From Saposhnikovia divaricata (lineage: Eukaryota > Streptophyta > Magnoliopsida > Apiales > Apiaceae), in assembly GCA_036435485.1 (NCBI GenBank), contig CM071600.1, forward strand, positions 118,660,046-118,724,045: a stretch of DNA of 64,000 nt. The letters are read 5' to 3'. The position numbers and the translations under genes were made by a program. Shown here piece after piece: positions 22,338 to 33,134 of this stretch (position 1 is the stretch's first letter; every line of letters starts with the position of its first letter). The notes under the pieces are model-generated. The model was not told where the DNA came from. It worked only from the letters and a program-made list of their open reading frames with translations, and searched no databases.

Positions 22338-23942
22338 TTAGAACTGATTGAGTTCTTCTTGCATTGCAGTTACCCAATCTGGATCATCAAGAGCTTCATC
22401 AACCTTTTTAGGTTCAATTTGAGATAGAAATCCTGCGAAATTGCATTCATTCTGTGTTGCTCTTCTAGTCTGTACACCCGTTTTCGGTTCACCAATGATC
22501 TGTTCAAAGGGATGCGCTCTACTCCACACCCTTTGTCTCGGCAGATTTGATCTTGATGATTCCCCAAGTTCATAATTGTGTTGAGTGTGATGACTAGTAG
22601 ATCCAAAATCATTGTTTGCTCCCCCTGAGCTGTTGCTTTCAGAGTTTGATGAATCAGAGTTTAATGAATCATTAGAAATAGATGCATTCTTTGATGTTTC
22701 TTCACTTGATTGGGGTTCATTTTCATCGTTCATTTGCTCCCCCTCAACATGTGATGCAGTCTGATCTACTTGTATAGATTGAACAATATAGTCTGAAAGA
22801 GTATCAGAATTTTGTAGATCAACATTTATTTCTTCATTCTCAAATCTCAGCTGGTCCTGTTCATCAAAATCTTCAAGTCCTGTTATCTTCTTATCATCAA
22901 AAGACACATGGATAGATTCCATGACCACTTTTGTTCTCAGATTGTAGACTCTGAATGCTTTTGTGGATAGTGGGTATCCAACAAAGATTCCTTCATCAGC
23001 TTTTAAATCAAATTTGGAAAGCTGTTTTGGATGAGTCTTAAGAACAAAACACTTACATCCAAAAACATGAAAGTACTTCAGGTTCGGCTTCTTATTTTCC
23101 ACCATCTCATATGGTGTTTTACCATGCTTGTTTATGAGTGTAGCATTCTGTGTGAAACAAGCAGCTTGCACAGCTTCAGCCCAGAAGTAAGTTGGCATCT
23201 TTGCTTCATCAAGCATGGTCCTTGCAGCTTCTATGAGAGTCCTGTTCTTTCTCTCTACTACTCCATTTTGTTGTGGAGTTCCAGGTGAAGAGAATTCTTG
23301 TTTTATTCTCTTTTCTTTACAATATTCTTCCATGGCTGCATTCTTGAACTCAATGCCATTATCACTTCTTATGATTTTCACTGTATGCTTAGATCCTTTG
23401 TCCAGTTGTCTGACATGCTCTGTTAAGATAGATGCAGTTTCTTCTTTCTTGTGCATGAAATACACCCACGTATATCTGGTGTATTCATCAACAATAACCA
23501 ACGCATATCTTTTCTTTCCAATAGACATTATATTTACTGGACCAAATAAATCAACATGCAATAAGTGATATGGCTCAAGAATTGAGGATTCAGTCTTAAT
23601 TTTGAATGAAGTTTTCCTTTGTTTTGCCTTCTGACATGAGTCACATAGGCCATCTGGAGTAAAAACTGATTTGGGCAATCCTCTCACAAGATCTTTCTTC
23701 TCTAGCTCATTAATGCTGTTGAAATTCAGATGAGAAAGTCTCTTGTGCCACTTCCAGCTTTCTTCAATTGATGCTCTACTCAGTAGACAGATTGCAGAGC
23801 CTTCAGAGTTTGTTGAAAGCTTGGCTTCATAAATGTTACCATGCCTGTATCCCTTCAGAACAACTTTGCCTGTAGATTTGCTTATAACTTCACAGTGTTC
23901 TTCAAAGAAATCCACATGATAAATGTCACGAATTTGACTCAC
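22338..23942 (-). CDS. E1 integrase region of pol
   Basis: A frame of 534 residues, in frame with RT apart from one stop. It starts inside the protease/pre-integrase segment, shows the His/His/Cys/Cys zinc site (WKWHKRLSHLNF, LCDSCQKAK), then the rve core with D in LLHVDLFGP, D in IIRSDNGIEF and E in GVVERKNRTL. A long acidic Ser/Asn-rich C-terminal tail follows (SNSESNSSGG). The DDE triad is intact. Integrase inserts the element cDNA and generates the 5 bp duplication seen here. Confidence 0.92.
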   Translation of the reverse strand: MSQIRDIYHVDFFEEHCEVISKSTGKVVLKGYRHGNIYEAKLSTNSEGSAICLLSRASIEESWKWHKRLSHLNFNSINELEKKDLVRGLPKSVFTPDGLCDSCQKAKQRKTSFKIKTESSILEPYHLLHVDLFGPVNIMSIGKKRYALVIVDEYTRYTWVYFMHKKEETASILTEHVRQLDKGSKHTVKIIRSDNGIEFKNAAMEEYCKEKRIKQEFSSPGTPQQNGVVERKNRTLIEAARTMLDEAKMPTYFWAEAVQAACFTQNATLINKHGKTPYEMVENKKPNLKYFHVFGCKCFVLKTHPKQLSKFDLKADEGIFVGYPLSTKAFRVYNLRTKVVMESIHVSFDDKKITGLEDFDEQDQLRFENEEINVDLQNSDTLSDYIVQSIQVDQTASHVEGEQMNDENEPQSSEETSKNASISNDSLNSDSSNSESNSSGGANNDFGSTSHHTQHNYELGESSRSNLPRQRVWSRAHPFEQIIGEPKTGVQTRRATQNECNFAGFLSQIEPKKVDEALDDPDWVTAMQEELNQF

Positions 23943-24180
23943 ACTTAGCAGATTATGTTTGAGTCCTGAGACTAGAGCTACAGTTTCAATGATGACATTC
24001 CCAAGATTGATATTGCCATATCACAGAGTCCTTCCTATGTTGCCATCTTCATAAGAAACACTTAGGCTAGCTTTCTTCACAAATTCTGATAGCAGGGCTT
24101 TATTTCCAGTCATGTGTCCTGAGCATCCACTGTCCAGAACAAGGATATTTTTCCTGTTACCCTGCAATCACAAAAATCAT
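23943..24180 (-). pseudogene. E1 protease segment, broken
   Basis: The aspartic protease motif LDSGCSGHMTG is readable on the minus strand at about 24110-24140, with the catalytic Asp at 24132-24134. A TGA near 24020, where glycine is expected (before YGNINLG), separates it from the integrase frame. The upstream join to gag is also shifted. Confidence 0.7.
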
Positions 24181-24480
24181 TAATGATTAGTTTTAGGACC
24201 CAGACTTGCTTGGATCCTTTGGCCTTATTAAGTTTGTTAGCTTTTGCAGTAGAAGTCTTATCAGAGTTTGTGCTAACATTCTTTTTATCAGAATTTATAC
24301 ATGTAGAATCAATCTTGAATTTATTCAAAGAGGGTTTAAGTTCATAATAATCATAATACAAATTATGATACTCTTTGCATGTATAAATAGAATGTCAAAT
24401 ACTGCCACAGTGAAAACAAGGATTCTGTGGCTTAAACCTAACTGAACCACTCTTAATTCCTGACTTATGAGGTATAGAGT

Positions 24481-26400
24481 TTATATTTTTATTCTTCCTG
24501 CAAAAGTAGCAAGATGGTTAGGATTTCCACAGTTGTGACATTTCTTCCTAGGAGCATTGGGAATAGGCATATAGTTATTGCTTTTATTGATGCCTACCTT
24601 TCCATTTCTGTTTTTCCTAGGTTCTTTTACATTGTTCACTCCTTTTATCTCCTTCAGCTGGTGTTTAAGCTGTTTCTGAGACATTAAGTCAATATTTATT
24701 GATTTGACTTCATCCTGTTTTGGTTTGTCAGATTTTGGTACAAACCTCACAGGATTAATTTTGGGCTTTGCAGCCCTTTCAGTAAATACAGGTTTAGAGG
24801 TCTCAGCTTCTAGGTTGGCAGTTTTCTTTTTATTAGTGTAACCTAGACCTTGTTTCCAACAACCATTCTCTAAGATACTCTGAGTAGTTTTAGTAGAGTT
24901 AGTCCAAGTTTTAATAATCTTTCTTTCTTTAGCAAGTTCAAATTCAAGATAAGCATGCTTTTTCAATAATTCAGTTTTAACAATAATAACATCATCTTTC
25001 TCTTTCTGAATTTTTAACATCTGGACTAATTCTAATTCTAGATAGCCATTTCTCTTTCTAAGGTCTACACTTTCAGATTTTATTCTTTCATTTTCTAAAG
25101 TCTGATCTCTGTAGCTAACATGCAAGTTTTTAAGAAAGAGTCTTAACTCAGATATATCAGTAGTATCAAAAGCTAGAGTAGAGTGAGGTACCTTGGTCTC
25201 AGTAGGTTCAGAGATACTATCAGCATTTGCCATTAAGGCATAGTTCACCTCATCTTCAGAGTCTGAAGTGTCAGCCCAGTCCTTCTTCTTTGTAATGTAA
25301 GCTTGACCTTTATCAGCTTTGGCTTTCTTGCACTCAGGTGCAAAATGTCCTTTCTCACCACAATTATAGCATTTGATCTTGGACTTGTCCACTTTCCCAG
25401 ACCTGCCTTCCTTTCCCTCAGCTCTTCTGAAATTCTTCTTTTCGGAATTTGAATCTCTTCGTGTGAACTTCTTTCCTTTCCTGAAGTTCTTGTAAGCCAT
25501 CTTCTTGAAGCTTTTTACCATCAAGGCTGCAAGTTGTATCATCTCAGCATCACTGCCATCATCATCAGAGTCTGTGTGATTGTCAGAGTTTGATGACTCG
25601 GTATCAGACTTTGTAATAAGAGCCTTTCCATTGGATTGACTTTTTTTCACAGTAACTTCTTTAGAAGCTTTCTCCTCAGCTTTAAGAGCAATTGACTTGG
25701 GCTTGCCTTCATGCCTCTTGCTTCTTTGTTCCATATCAAGCTCATGAGTCTTGAGCATTCCATAGATTTCATCAAGAGACATGTCTTCCAGATCATAATT
25801 GTCTCTGATGGTAGTGGCCTTTAAATCTCACTTCTCAGGAAGAGCCAACAAGAATTTCAGATTAGAGTCTTCAAGATTATACTCCTTATCTACCAGTGAC
25901 AAATCATTCAGCAATTTCAGGAATCTGTCATATAGATCTGTTAATGACTCATCAGACTTTGAGGCAAAGTGCTCGTACTCCTGTGTGAGTATTGTTCTCC
26001 TGTTCTTCTTGAAGGCTTTGGTTCCTTGACATCTGACTTCCAAATCATCCCAAATCTCCTTAGCAGTTTTGCATCCAATGACCCTGTTAGACATAACATT
26101 GTCAAGAGCGCTATGTAATAAATGCCTTACCTTGGAATCCTTGATAATAAACGAGATATCTTCAGGAGTGTAGTCTTTCTTCTCCTTTGGAATCGTTTTC
26201 TGTTCTTCTTTATCAACTGCAACAGACAATCTGGTCGATTTATGTGGACCATCATGGATTCTGTCTAAGTACTCTGGATCTGTAGCCTCCAGAAACATTT
26301 CCATCTTCACCTTCCATATGGGATATTCTGATGCCCTGAGTATTGGAACTCTGATTGATTCATATCTGCTTGTTGTTGGAGTTTGTGTTTTCTTTGTCAT
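24481..26400 (-). pseudogene. E1 gag, one internal stop
   Basis: The frame starts at the ATG at 26400 (MTKKTQTPTTSRYESIRVP), about 45 bases after the primer-binding site. The copia gag domain (WKVKMEMFL, AKEIWDDLE, DLYDRFLKLLNDL) runs to a TGA at 25828-25830, where tryptophan is expected in the usual LP.EW block. The same frame continues from 25827 to 24481. The second part holds a basic region, the zinc knuckle CYNCGEKGHFAPEC, a coiled-coil stretch and a second, damaged knuckle (CHNCGNPNHLATF). Gag would be about 640 residues, long for copia and usual for Sireviruses. Confidence 0.85.
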
Positions 26401-26445
26401 GATTGTATAGCTTTTTGGATCTTAACTGTTGTATAATAACAGAGT

Positions 26446-26458
26446 GGCTCTGATGCCA
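26446..26458 (-). promoter_or_regulatory. E1 primer-binding site
   Basis: The minus strand reads TGGCATCAGAGCC two bases after the 5' LTR. It differs by one base from the usual plant TGGTATCAGAGC, which pairs with the 3' end of initiator methionine tRNA. Confidence 0.88.
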
Positions 26459-26460
26459 AT

Positions 26461-27612
26461 TGTTAGGTCCGGAATAACTTAGAAGGGGGGTTGAATACGT
26501 TATTTAGAAATATTTTGATTTTTGATGTGAATATGAGATCAAAAATACTGAATCGAAATGACACAACTGTTTGGGAAATATCTTTAAATAGATAAAACCC
26601 GGAGGTTTGCTACAAAATCTAATCCTATGGATCAACTACAAAATCAAACACTCCTAAGAATAGTTTAGGCACGAGGACCTTCTACCCGACACTTCCTGAA
26701 AGCGGGCTAAGCCGGCTTTCCTACTAGATGGACTGTCTAGCAGCTTACACAGAGAAGATATATAAGAGAGAGAAGAGAAAGTTGTGTGTTGAGGTATATT
26801 TTGAAATGAAATGCAATAGGCCTATTTATAGATTATAGAAAGTCACTATTTGACATTATACCAACAACCCCCAAATAGTAACCGAGCACTATTCCAACAA
26901 CCCCCAAATAGTAACCGGACACTATTTCACCAACCCCAAATAGTAATCGGGCACTATTACACCAACCCCAAATAGTAACTGTGCATAGTAACCGTGCATA
27001 GTAACTTTGCATAGTAACCGTGCATAGTAATACTATTTTTGTATCTCTTGGGCTTCTTTCTTCTGTTTTATTCTGCTGTTTTAATTCATCTCTGAAAATA
27101 ATTCAAGTACTAGATTAATTTAATTATTTGTTATAAATAATTAATAATCTGTTACTTATTTAATTTTCAGAGAGTAAATTAATTTTTGACAATACCTTGA
27201 AATATTATGTCTGTCCTTGATCGTCAATAGGCTTTGGCAATTCTTTTTGTAAATTAATGTGTTGATCCTTCTCGTATGTGCTGACACTTAGTGCGCTGGT
27301 CTGGTTCACAAGTGACTAGCACTGATCTTGATCTTCACACCTTCGTTACATTCCAATTGATTAGCCTGTAGCAGTATCTTCAAATTATGTAAATACATGG
27401 AATCTTTTTGGCTCTTCAACTGACTCATCTGTACATCTTATTATGTCACTGAGGCTTGAACATGTTAATGAACTTCTTTCAGCGACTTGATCCTTGTTGG
27501 TGCCTATTCTTCAAATTTCACGATCCCTGTATAGATTTAATATTATTTATCTTTTATCCTAGTTGAGTTATATATATCCTCTATTACATATTACATTGCA
27601 TTATGCTTTACA
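26461..27612 (-). repeat. E1 5' LTR
   Basis: 1,152 bp with the same ends as the 3' LTR. It drives transcription on the minus strand. The outer flank is TGGAC (27613-27617). Confidence 0.93.
26821..26830 (-). promoter_or_regulatory. TATA box in the E1 5' LTR
   Basis: The minus strand reads TATAAATAGG, a near-ideal plant TATA box. Transcription would start about 30 bases further left (near 26790), which defines the U3/R border. E2 has the same box at 56989-56998. Confidence 0.7.
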
Positions 27613-27617
27613 TGGAC
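27613..27617. repeat. target site duplication of E1, right
   Basis: TGGAC, matching 16841-16845. Confidence 0.95.
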
Positions 27618-29031
27618 AATTTCCCCCCAAAACTAAATTGCTATACTTTCCCTAATAAATTGTAAGTACTTTCCCCAAATTCTAAGTACTCTCTCAGACA
27701 CTGAAACTCTCACTCTCTCCCACACTGAAACTCTCTACCAAATTGCATACGGTTTCATTCTTCTTTACACATAATCTTCTTTACACATAATCTTTACCAA
27801 ATTCATTATTTTTATACATCTTCTCTATAATCACGGTTTCATTCTTTTTCATTTTGCAGTTGAAATTAAGGCTTTTTCAATTGGGGCTTTCAGTTAACAT
27901 CTTCGTTACACATCTTCTCTGTACTCACGATTTCTCTCTAGGTAAAAATCTTTAATTATCTTGGATTTGGTTATAATTATTGCATGTGATTAAATCTAGG
28001 GTTTTATATATGTACTTGTATTTGTGTTTTATGTGCTTAATATTTGTTGAGTGTTAGAGTGTGAGAGAGAAGAGAGATAAAGATGGAGAGAGAGACAACA
28101 AGAAGATTGAGAGAGATAGAGAGATGGGGAGAGAGAGAGAGAGACAGAGATAGGGAGAATATTGATAGAGAGAGAGAGAGAAAGAAAGATGGGGGGAGAG
28201 AGAGACGGAGGGATGGGGGAAAGAGAGAGAGACAAAGAGATGGAGAGAGAGACAGAAGGATTGAGGGGAGAGAGAGACAAAGAGATGTGGGGAGAAAGAG
28301 AGATGGAGACAGATACAGAGAGAGATGGGGGAGAGAGAGAAATGGAGAGAGATAGAGTGAGACAATGAGAGAGACAAATAGAGAGTACTGTAATGTATGT
28401 GTATTTTCTTGTCTATTTTTTTTTCATTGTTTCATCCCTGTTTTGTCAATATACTAGCAACTGTACATTAAGAATATGTGCTTGTGAAATTCAGAACAAG
28501 TGATGAATTTAATCGGATTGTGAAACTATACATAAAGTTTGTGACTAAAGAATATGTGTTTATTAACCACTCGTATTACATTACCTTATTTGTGATGGCT
28601 AATCTAACATAACAGTTTTACTCATAACTCACAACTCCATTCTGTTATATATTATTCCTAATTCTCTAAGTGTGCATCCGTTCTTCTCATTACACTCTAG
28701 CGTAAATTATTAACTATTGCGTAAATTATTACTGCGTTACATATCCTAAAAGCATATGGTACTTATTACAGAGAGAGTACTGTAATGTATGTGTGAATTC
28801 ATGTCTCTTTTGATTAACATTCAAGCTCTTCTTAAATCTCATGTCGGAATATACGTTAGCTGTTAGCTGTTATTTATGTACTTCTGTGGATTATATGGTT
28901 TAAATATTCTTGATAATCCTAAGTCATTGTACCATTTGCTTTTACTGTAGGTTTACGATAATTTTAGGACTTTGATTTTTTCTCTGGTACTTTTCAGTGA
29001 CGACTACTCTGTTTCATCAGGTAAGCCATCT
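27618..29031 (+). mobile_element. probable 5' leader segment of the CACTA element
   Basis: This sequence joins the left flank of E1 to the left flank of E2. It begins with a C/T-rich part (CTCTCACTCTCTCCCACAC), reads like a plant 5' UTR with a donor after TTTCTCTCTAG near 27942, then an intron-like AT-rich stretch. A candidate mini-exon at 28998-29020 is bounded by TTTTCAG and GTAAGC. The TNP2 transposase coding region continues right of E2 at 57995. No CACTA terminal inverted repeat was found to the left, so the assignment rests on position. Confidence 0.4.
28060..28386 (+). repeat. GA-rich low-complexity tract
   Basis: About 325 bp of nearly pure purine on the plus strand with GAGAGA runs broken by occasional T and C. 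Open frames on both strands here are by-products of the repeat. Confidence 0.9.
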
Positions 29032-29036
29032 AACCT
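29032..29036. repeat. target site duplication of E2, left
   Basis: AACCT directly before the left LTR; repeated at 57631-57635. Confidence 0.95.
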
Positions 29037-29187
29037 TGTTAGGTCCCGAAGTATCGTAGAAGGGGGGGTTGAATACGATACTACCAAAAAAAATAATTCC
29101 GAGAATATATATCTTTATTGATAATAAACTCAAAGGGGTGTTTCAACTTCTAATCCAATGGATTAGCTTCAAAACCTGAACACTCAA

Positions 29188-29385
29188 CACTCCTAAGGAT
29201 AGTTTAGGCACGAGGACCTTCTACCCGACACTTCCTGAAAGCGGGCTAAGCCGACTTTCCTACTAGATGGACTGTCTAGCTGCTTACACTCCTAAGGATA
29301 GTTTAGGCACGAGGACCTTCTACCCGACACTTCCTAAAAGCGGGCTAAGCCGGCTTTCCTACTAGATGGATTGTCTAGCAGCTTA
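29188..29385. repeat. 99 bp tandem duplication in the E2 LTR
   Basis: Units 29188-29286 and 29287-29385 each run from CACTCCTAAGGATAG to TCTAGC.GCTTA. E1 LTRs have one unit. The 5' LTR of E2 also has two (the first is split by the solo LTR), so the duplication predates this insertion. Confidence 0.88.
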
Positions 29386-29580
29386 CACTGAGAAGATATA
29401 AGAGAGAGTTGTGTGTTGAGGTGTGTTTTGAAATGAAATACAACAGGCCTATTTATAGTTTTAGAAAGTTACTATTTGACACTATTCCAACAACCCCCAA
29501 ATAGTAACTGAGCACTATTCCAACAACCCCCAAATAGTAACCGGACACTATTTCACCAACCCCAAATAGTTACTGTTGGT

Positions 29581-29659
29581 TACTATTCATATGAATAGTA
29601 CTATTCATATGAATAGTGATTTCGGATACTATTCACATGAATAGTAATTTCGGATACTA
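29581..29659. repeat. palindrome cluster in the E2 3' LTR
   Basis: TACTATTCATATGAATAGTA is a perfect 20 bp palindrome at 29581-29600. A second perfect palindrome, ACTATTCATATGAATAGT, follows at 29600-29617, and an imperfect third with CACATG in the centre follows at about 29628-29645. The same cluster is in the 5' LTR near 57090-57160. Confidence 0.9.
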
Positions 29660-30121
29660 TTCATTTTTCTCTTAATTTGACATCTTTAAATATTCAGCTT
29701 CCAACTAACCAGAGGATATCAATACTGCTCTAAACTCAATCATACCTCTTGAATAGTTTTTCTGAGTTAGATACTTCGATTCTTTTGTGAAGTGTTGACC
29801 CATAGTGCAACTGGTCTGGTTCACAGACGACTAACATTCACTCGTGGTCTTCATATCATGTCTTTAAGAACACTGCTAAGAATTGTGCAATCATAAAAAC
29901 TTTATCACTGAAATCTTTTGGCCCTTCAACTGAATCATCTGTATATCTTATTTTGTCACTGAGGCTTGATCATGTTAATGAACTTCTATCAGCGACTTGA
30001 TCCTTGTTGATGCTTGTTCTTCAAATTTCACGATCCCTGTATAGAGTTAATATTATTTATCTTTTATCCTAGTTGAGTTATATATGTCTCTGTTACATAT
30101 TAAATTACATTATGCTTTACA

Positions 30122-30135
30122 ATCTCCCCCTATTT
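30122..30135 (-). promoter_or_regulatory. E2 polypurine tract
   Basis: Minus strand AAATAGGGGGAGAT, identical to E1. Confidence 0.9.
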
Positions 30136-30349
30136 GATTGTTAGGGTTTAACAAGCAAATTCTTAGAGGATAACTCAAATGATACAACAAAATAAAATAC
30201 AAAGATAAATAATATTAAAGTACATTCTGGATCATATATATATACATTTTTCAGATTTCTAAAATTTGAACAAGTACAAGACAAATTGTTCCTCTGAACA
30301 TATCTTCAAGTTTGCCTTGCTTTCTTTCCACATAGCACTAATACTCCCA

Positions 30350-32449
30350 TTAGCTTTTCCTTTCCCAAAATAAAGTTAATTCCGTGTCAATAACCTTTTC
30401 TTTGCCCTTACGCCTAGTAGATTTTTCTTGATCACCCAACTTCTCCCCCTCAGTTGGGTTATCCTCCAGAGTAGTAGGATGTGGAGTTGGTAAATTAGAC
30501 GAAGATGGCTTTACCAAGGAGTTGATTGCATCATTAAACTTGGTTGCCATGGTATTCAATTGAACCTGGAATACATCATGTTGAATAACTTGCAAATTTT
30601 TGATTTCTGAAATGGACTTACAGATATTTGGCAACTCTTTCTCCATTGTTTGGACCCGTGTAAGGAGTCTGTTGTATTCCTTTCTGGTTACAGGTGCATG
30701 TGGTTGAGTAGGTTGCTCACTCGTACGTTCTGCGGGTGTTTTACTCAATACTCTATATTCGCTCGGTCTAGTGGTTTGGGTTACACTTACATGTTCTGTT
30801 TGTGTTTCCCTCAACTCTCTTCCAGAGCTTCCACCGAGATGTGTACCTGCAAATGAAATCATCCTAGCCCCTTTTTCAGAGGTCACAGATGGTGCAATGA
30901 AAGTTCGTGAGCATTCGTCCTCGCGTGAAGCGAGTTGCCGACCACAGGTAAAGAGTGGTAAATCTCGAAAGAGATCCAGAGATTTTCCCTCTGGGAGGTT
31001 AAACTTGAATCGATTAAATGGTACAAAACCCAAGTTTCCCTCGTATGTCTGTGAAGACACTTGGTTCTTAAGAGAACCACCTATCGATGGATCTTTCTGT
31101 AAAATGGAAGATTCACTAGCAGTTATTGAGGTAGGTAATTCCACCTCAGATGCCTGTGAAGGCATTTGATCTTTAGAAAGATCATCAACCACTCTTATGT
31201 TCCGTGAAATGGAACTCAAGATAGTTGCTCCCGTCAATTCAACCTCATTTACATTTTCACTCATTGGATAAGGAAGAATTATTTCACTAACAGTTGCCGT
31301 TACCTCAGGTTCATTGGGTTTACTTCGTTTAGAATGAGGTAGAGCAGCTGATGTAACTAACTCCTTATGTGGTGCTGTTGAGGCACTATCTCCCTTAAAA
31401 GTGTTGATGGATGGTCGTTTAAGTGAAAATTGAGGTGTAGGAGTTTGTTGTGTTTGTGTTTGTAGAATGGGCTCTTCGACCTGTGTTAGAGTCGGTGGGA
31501 TTTCCTGCTCTTGGTCGGGTAAGATGGCCACTAGGGGCTGTAGAAACAGTATTTCCTGTGACACAGCAGGGAATACAGAGGTTGGAATAGCAGAGATTGA
31601 AATATTACCTTGTCGTATACCTGCTCTCACTGGTCTTGGTAACAACGGAAGTGGGACAGTCTTTAGATATTCAGTTAGGACTGTAGGCACATCCGTATAT
31701 TTGTTTTTGCTTATGTAATTAATTACATTCATCATCATAGAAGAACATTCCACCTTTTGACCATTTTCCAAGCGTGCCCTGTCTTCATCATTCAAAAAAT
31801 CATTTAATATTAGCTGTAGAAACCTTGGATATAGACATTTGACATTTTGAGTCTGAACATCTCTTCTTCCCAAGTGTTTCATCTTTAAAATGATTTGACC
31901 AAGCACTATTTTTCCAAAATTAAACCTCAAATTATTGGCGACCGCATACCCTATTTTTTGAATAAATTCAGGTATTCGATCTTGATATGTTCTATCTGAG
32001 GAAAAAATATGGTTAAGAGTGTGAAAGAAGAAATTCCAGTACTGGGTTAGAAACGTTCTAGATAGATTACCAGTATTGGAATTGCCATCTTGGTACCTTA
32101 TAAAACGAAAGAACATTTCAATCTGTTCAGGTGTAGGATCAGAAACAAGATTTTCCATAGGAAAATAAAGAATTCGATTAACATCTCGTTCAGTGACCCT
32201 AATCGACCTACCAAATAGTCGATATATGAATGCACACCCGTCATGTCCAGAAGTGTTAACCGCACTACAATATAGTTCACGCAATGCATCATGGTTAAGC
32301 TGCACTGGTGTTACTAAAGCCTAGCGAATTAATGAATATTCATTCAGAAATTGTGTCCAAGCCCGAAATTGCTCATCCAGAATAGTTTTGATTTACTGAA
32401 TGGAAATAGGATTAACTTTAGAAATTAAAAAGCTTTCCTGCAATGCCAT
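30350..32449 (-). pseudogene. E2 ORF3, nearly full length
   Basis: 651 codons are open from 32305 to 30350. By comparison with E1 the frame should start at the ATG at 32449. Two stop codons, one in the IQ.IKT block and one before ALVTP, cut off the first ~48 residues. The product has a globular N-terminal half, a Pro/Thr/Gln-rich linker (QTQTQQTPTPQ), a charged Ser/Thr-rich middle, a heptad-rich stretch (NRLLTRVQTMEKELPNICKS and onward) and a basic end (STRRKGKEKV). It is highly similar to E1 ORF3, more than the two gag proteins are to each other. No function is known; the position is that of the Sirevirus envelope-like gene. Confidence 0.75.
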
Positions 32450-33134
32450 TTTCAAAACTTTGAGGAAATTCAAAAACAAGGGTTAGCTTTTATAAAGGAT
32501 GATGTATAAATCAAGAATATGAAATCCGATCTAAAAACCACCAGCTAGATTGAGAGATCTTTCCGATCAAAGCTCGAAATATTCAGCAATTGTGTGTATA
32601 TGCTCTGTATATCTGAAAAATGATGATGTTAAACACAAACAAAAACTCATCATTATAAGGTTTCAAGGATTAGTGGGTTAGGTGTGATAGTGACAGGTTA
32701 TGTTGAATAACACCGCTCAATAATTTCTCACCTAATCAACCAATAATTTCTCACCTAATCAATCAATTAGCCGAAAAACATCTTATCACCGAAACCTGTC
32801 AGCCGAAAAACATCTTATCATTGAAATCTATCAGCCTATACACATACAGACATATTTAATACTTCTAATTATTATGGATTTACGCAATAAATCAAGAATT
32901 AATCCACAATAATCAGATAAACTTACAATTAAATAGACATGAAATTAACAAAATATCATTAATTGATATATGTCAATAAAATATTTATTTAATTATGCTA
33001 CAATGATATCTCTAGAATAATCATACAGATAAACAAATAAAACAAACAAAATCCAGAGAATGAAATTCACTGGCTGCAAGCAAATTGAACAGACATTTTA
33101 AAAGATCATGTGAAATTTAACATACCAAGCTCAC
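32450..33134 (-). other. E2 spacer between pol and ORF3
   Basis: Non-coding. It carries the same splice-acceptor-like site (32613-32614) and the same doubled 33 bp motif (about 32768-32832) as E1, in otherwise drifting AT-rich sequence. Confidence 0.65.

Larger units (their letters stand above)
16846..27612 (-). mobile_element. E1: Sirevirus-like Ty1/copia retrotransposon, complete
   Basis: A 10,767 bp element on the minus strand with two LTRs (26461-27612 upstream, 16846-17993 downstream), a 5 bp target duplication, a methionine-tRNA type primer-binding site and a polypurine tract. Internal order is gag, protease, integrase, reverse transcriptase/RNase H, then an extra ORF3. Long LTRs (~1.15 kb), a long gag with zinc knuckles and an added ORF after pol are features of the Sirevirus lineage of Ty1/copia. 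Coding frames are almost intact but broken by single stop codons in gag, the protease region, the IN/RT join and ORF3. The two LTRs differ by scattered substitutions and a few short indels, so the insertion is fairly recent but not new. Confidence 0.93.
29037..30121 (-). repeat. E2 3' LTR
   Basis: 1,085 bp, TGTTAGGTC...GCTTTACA on the plus strand. It shares its ends and several internal blocks with the E1 LTRs but has a different start (CCCGAAGTATCGTAGAAGG), a doubled 99 bp block and a palindrome cluster in place of the CATAGTAAC repeats. Confidence 0.93.

Noticed and set aside
28029..28377. Long open frames on both strands rich in Ser/Leu or Arg/Glu
   Set aside because: They are translations of the GA-rich low-complexity tract.
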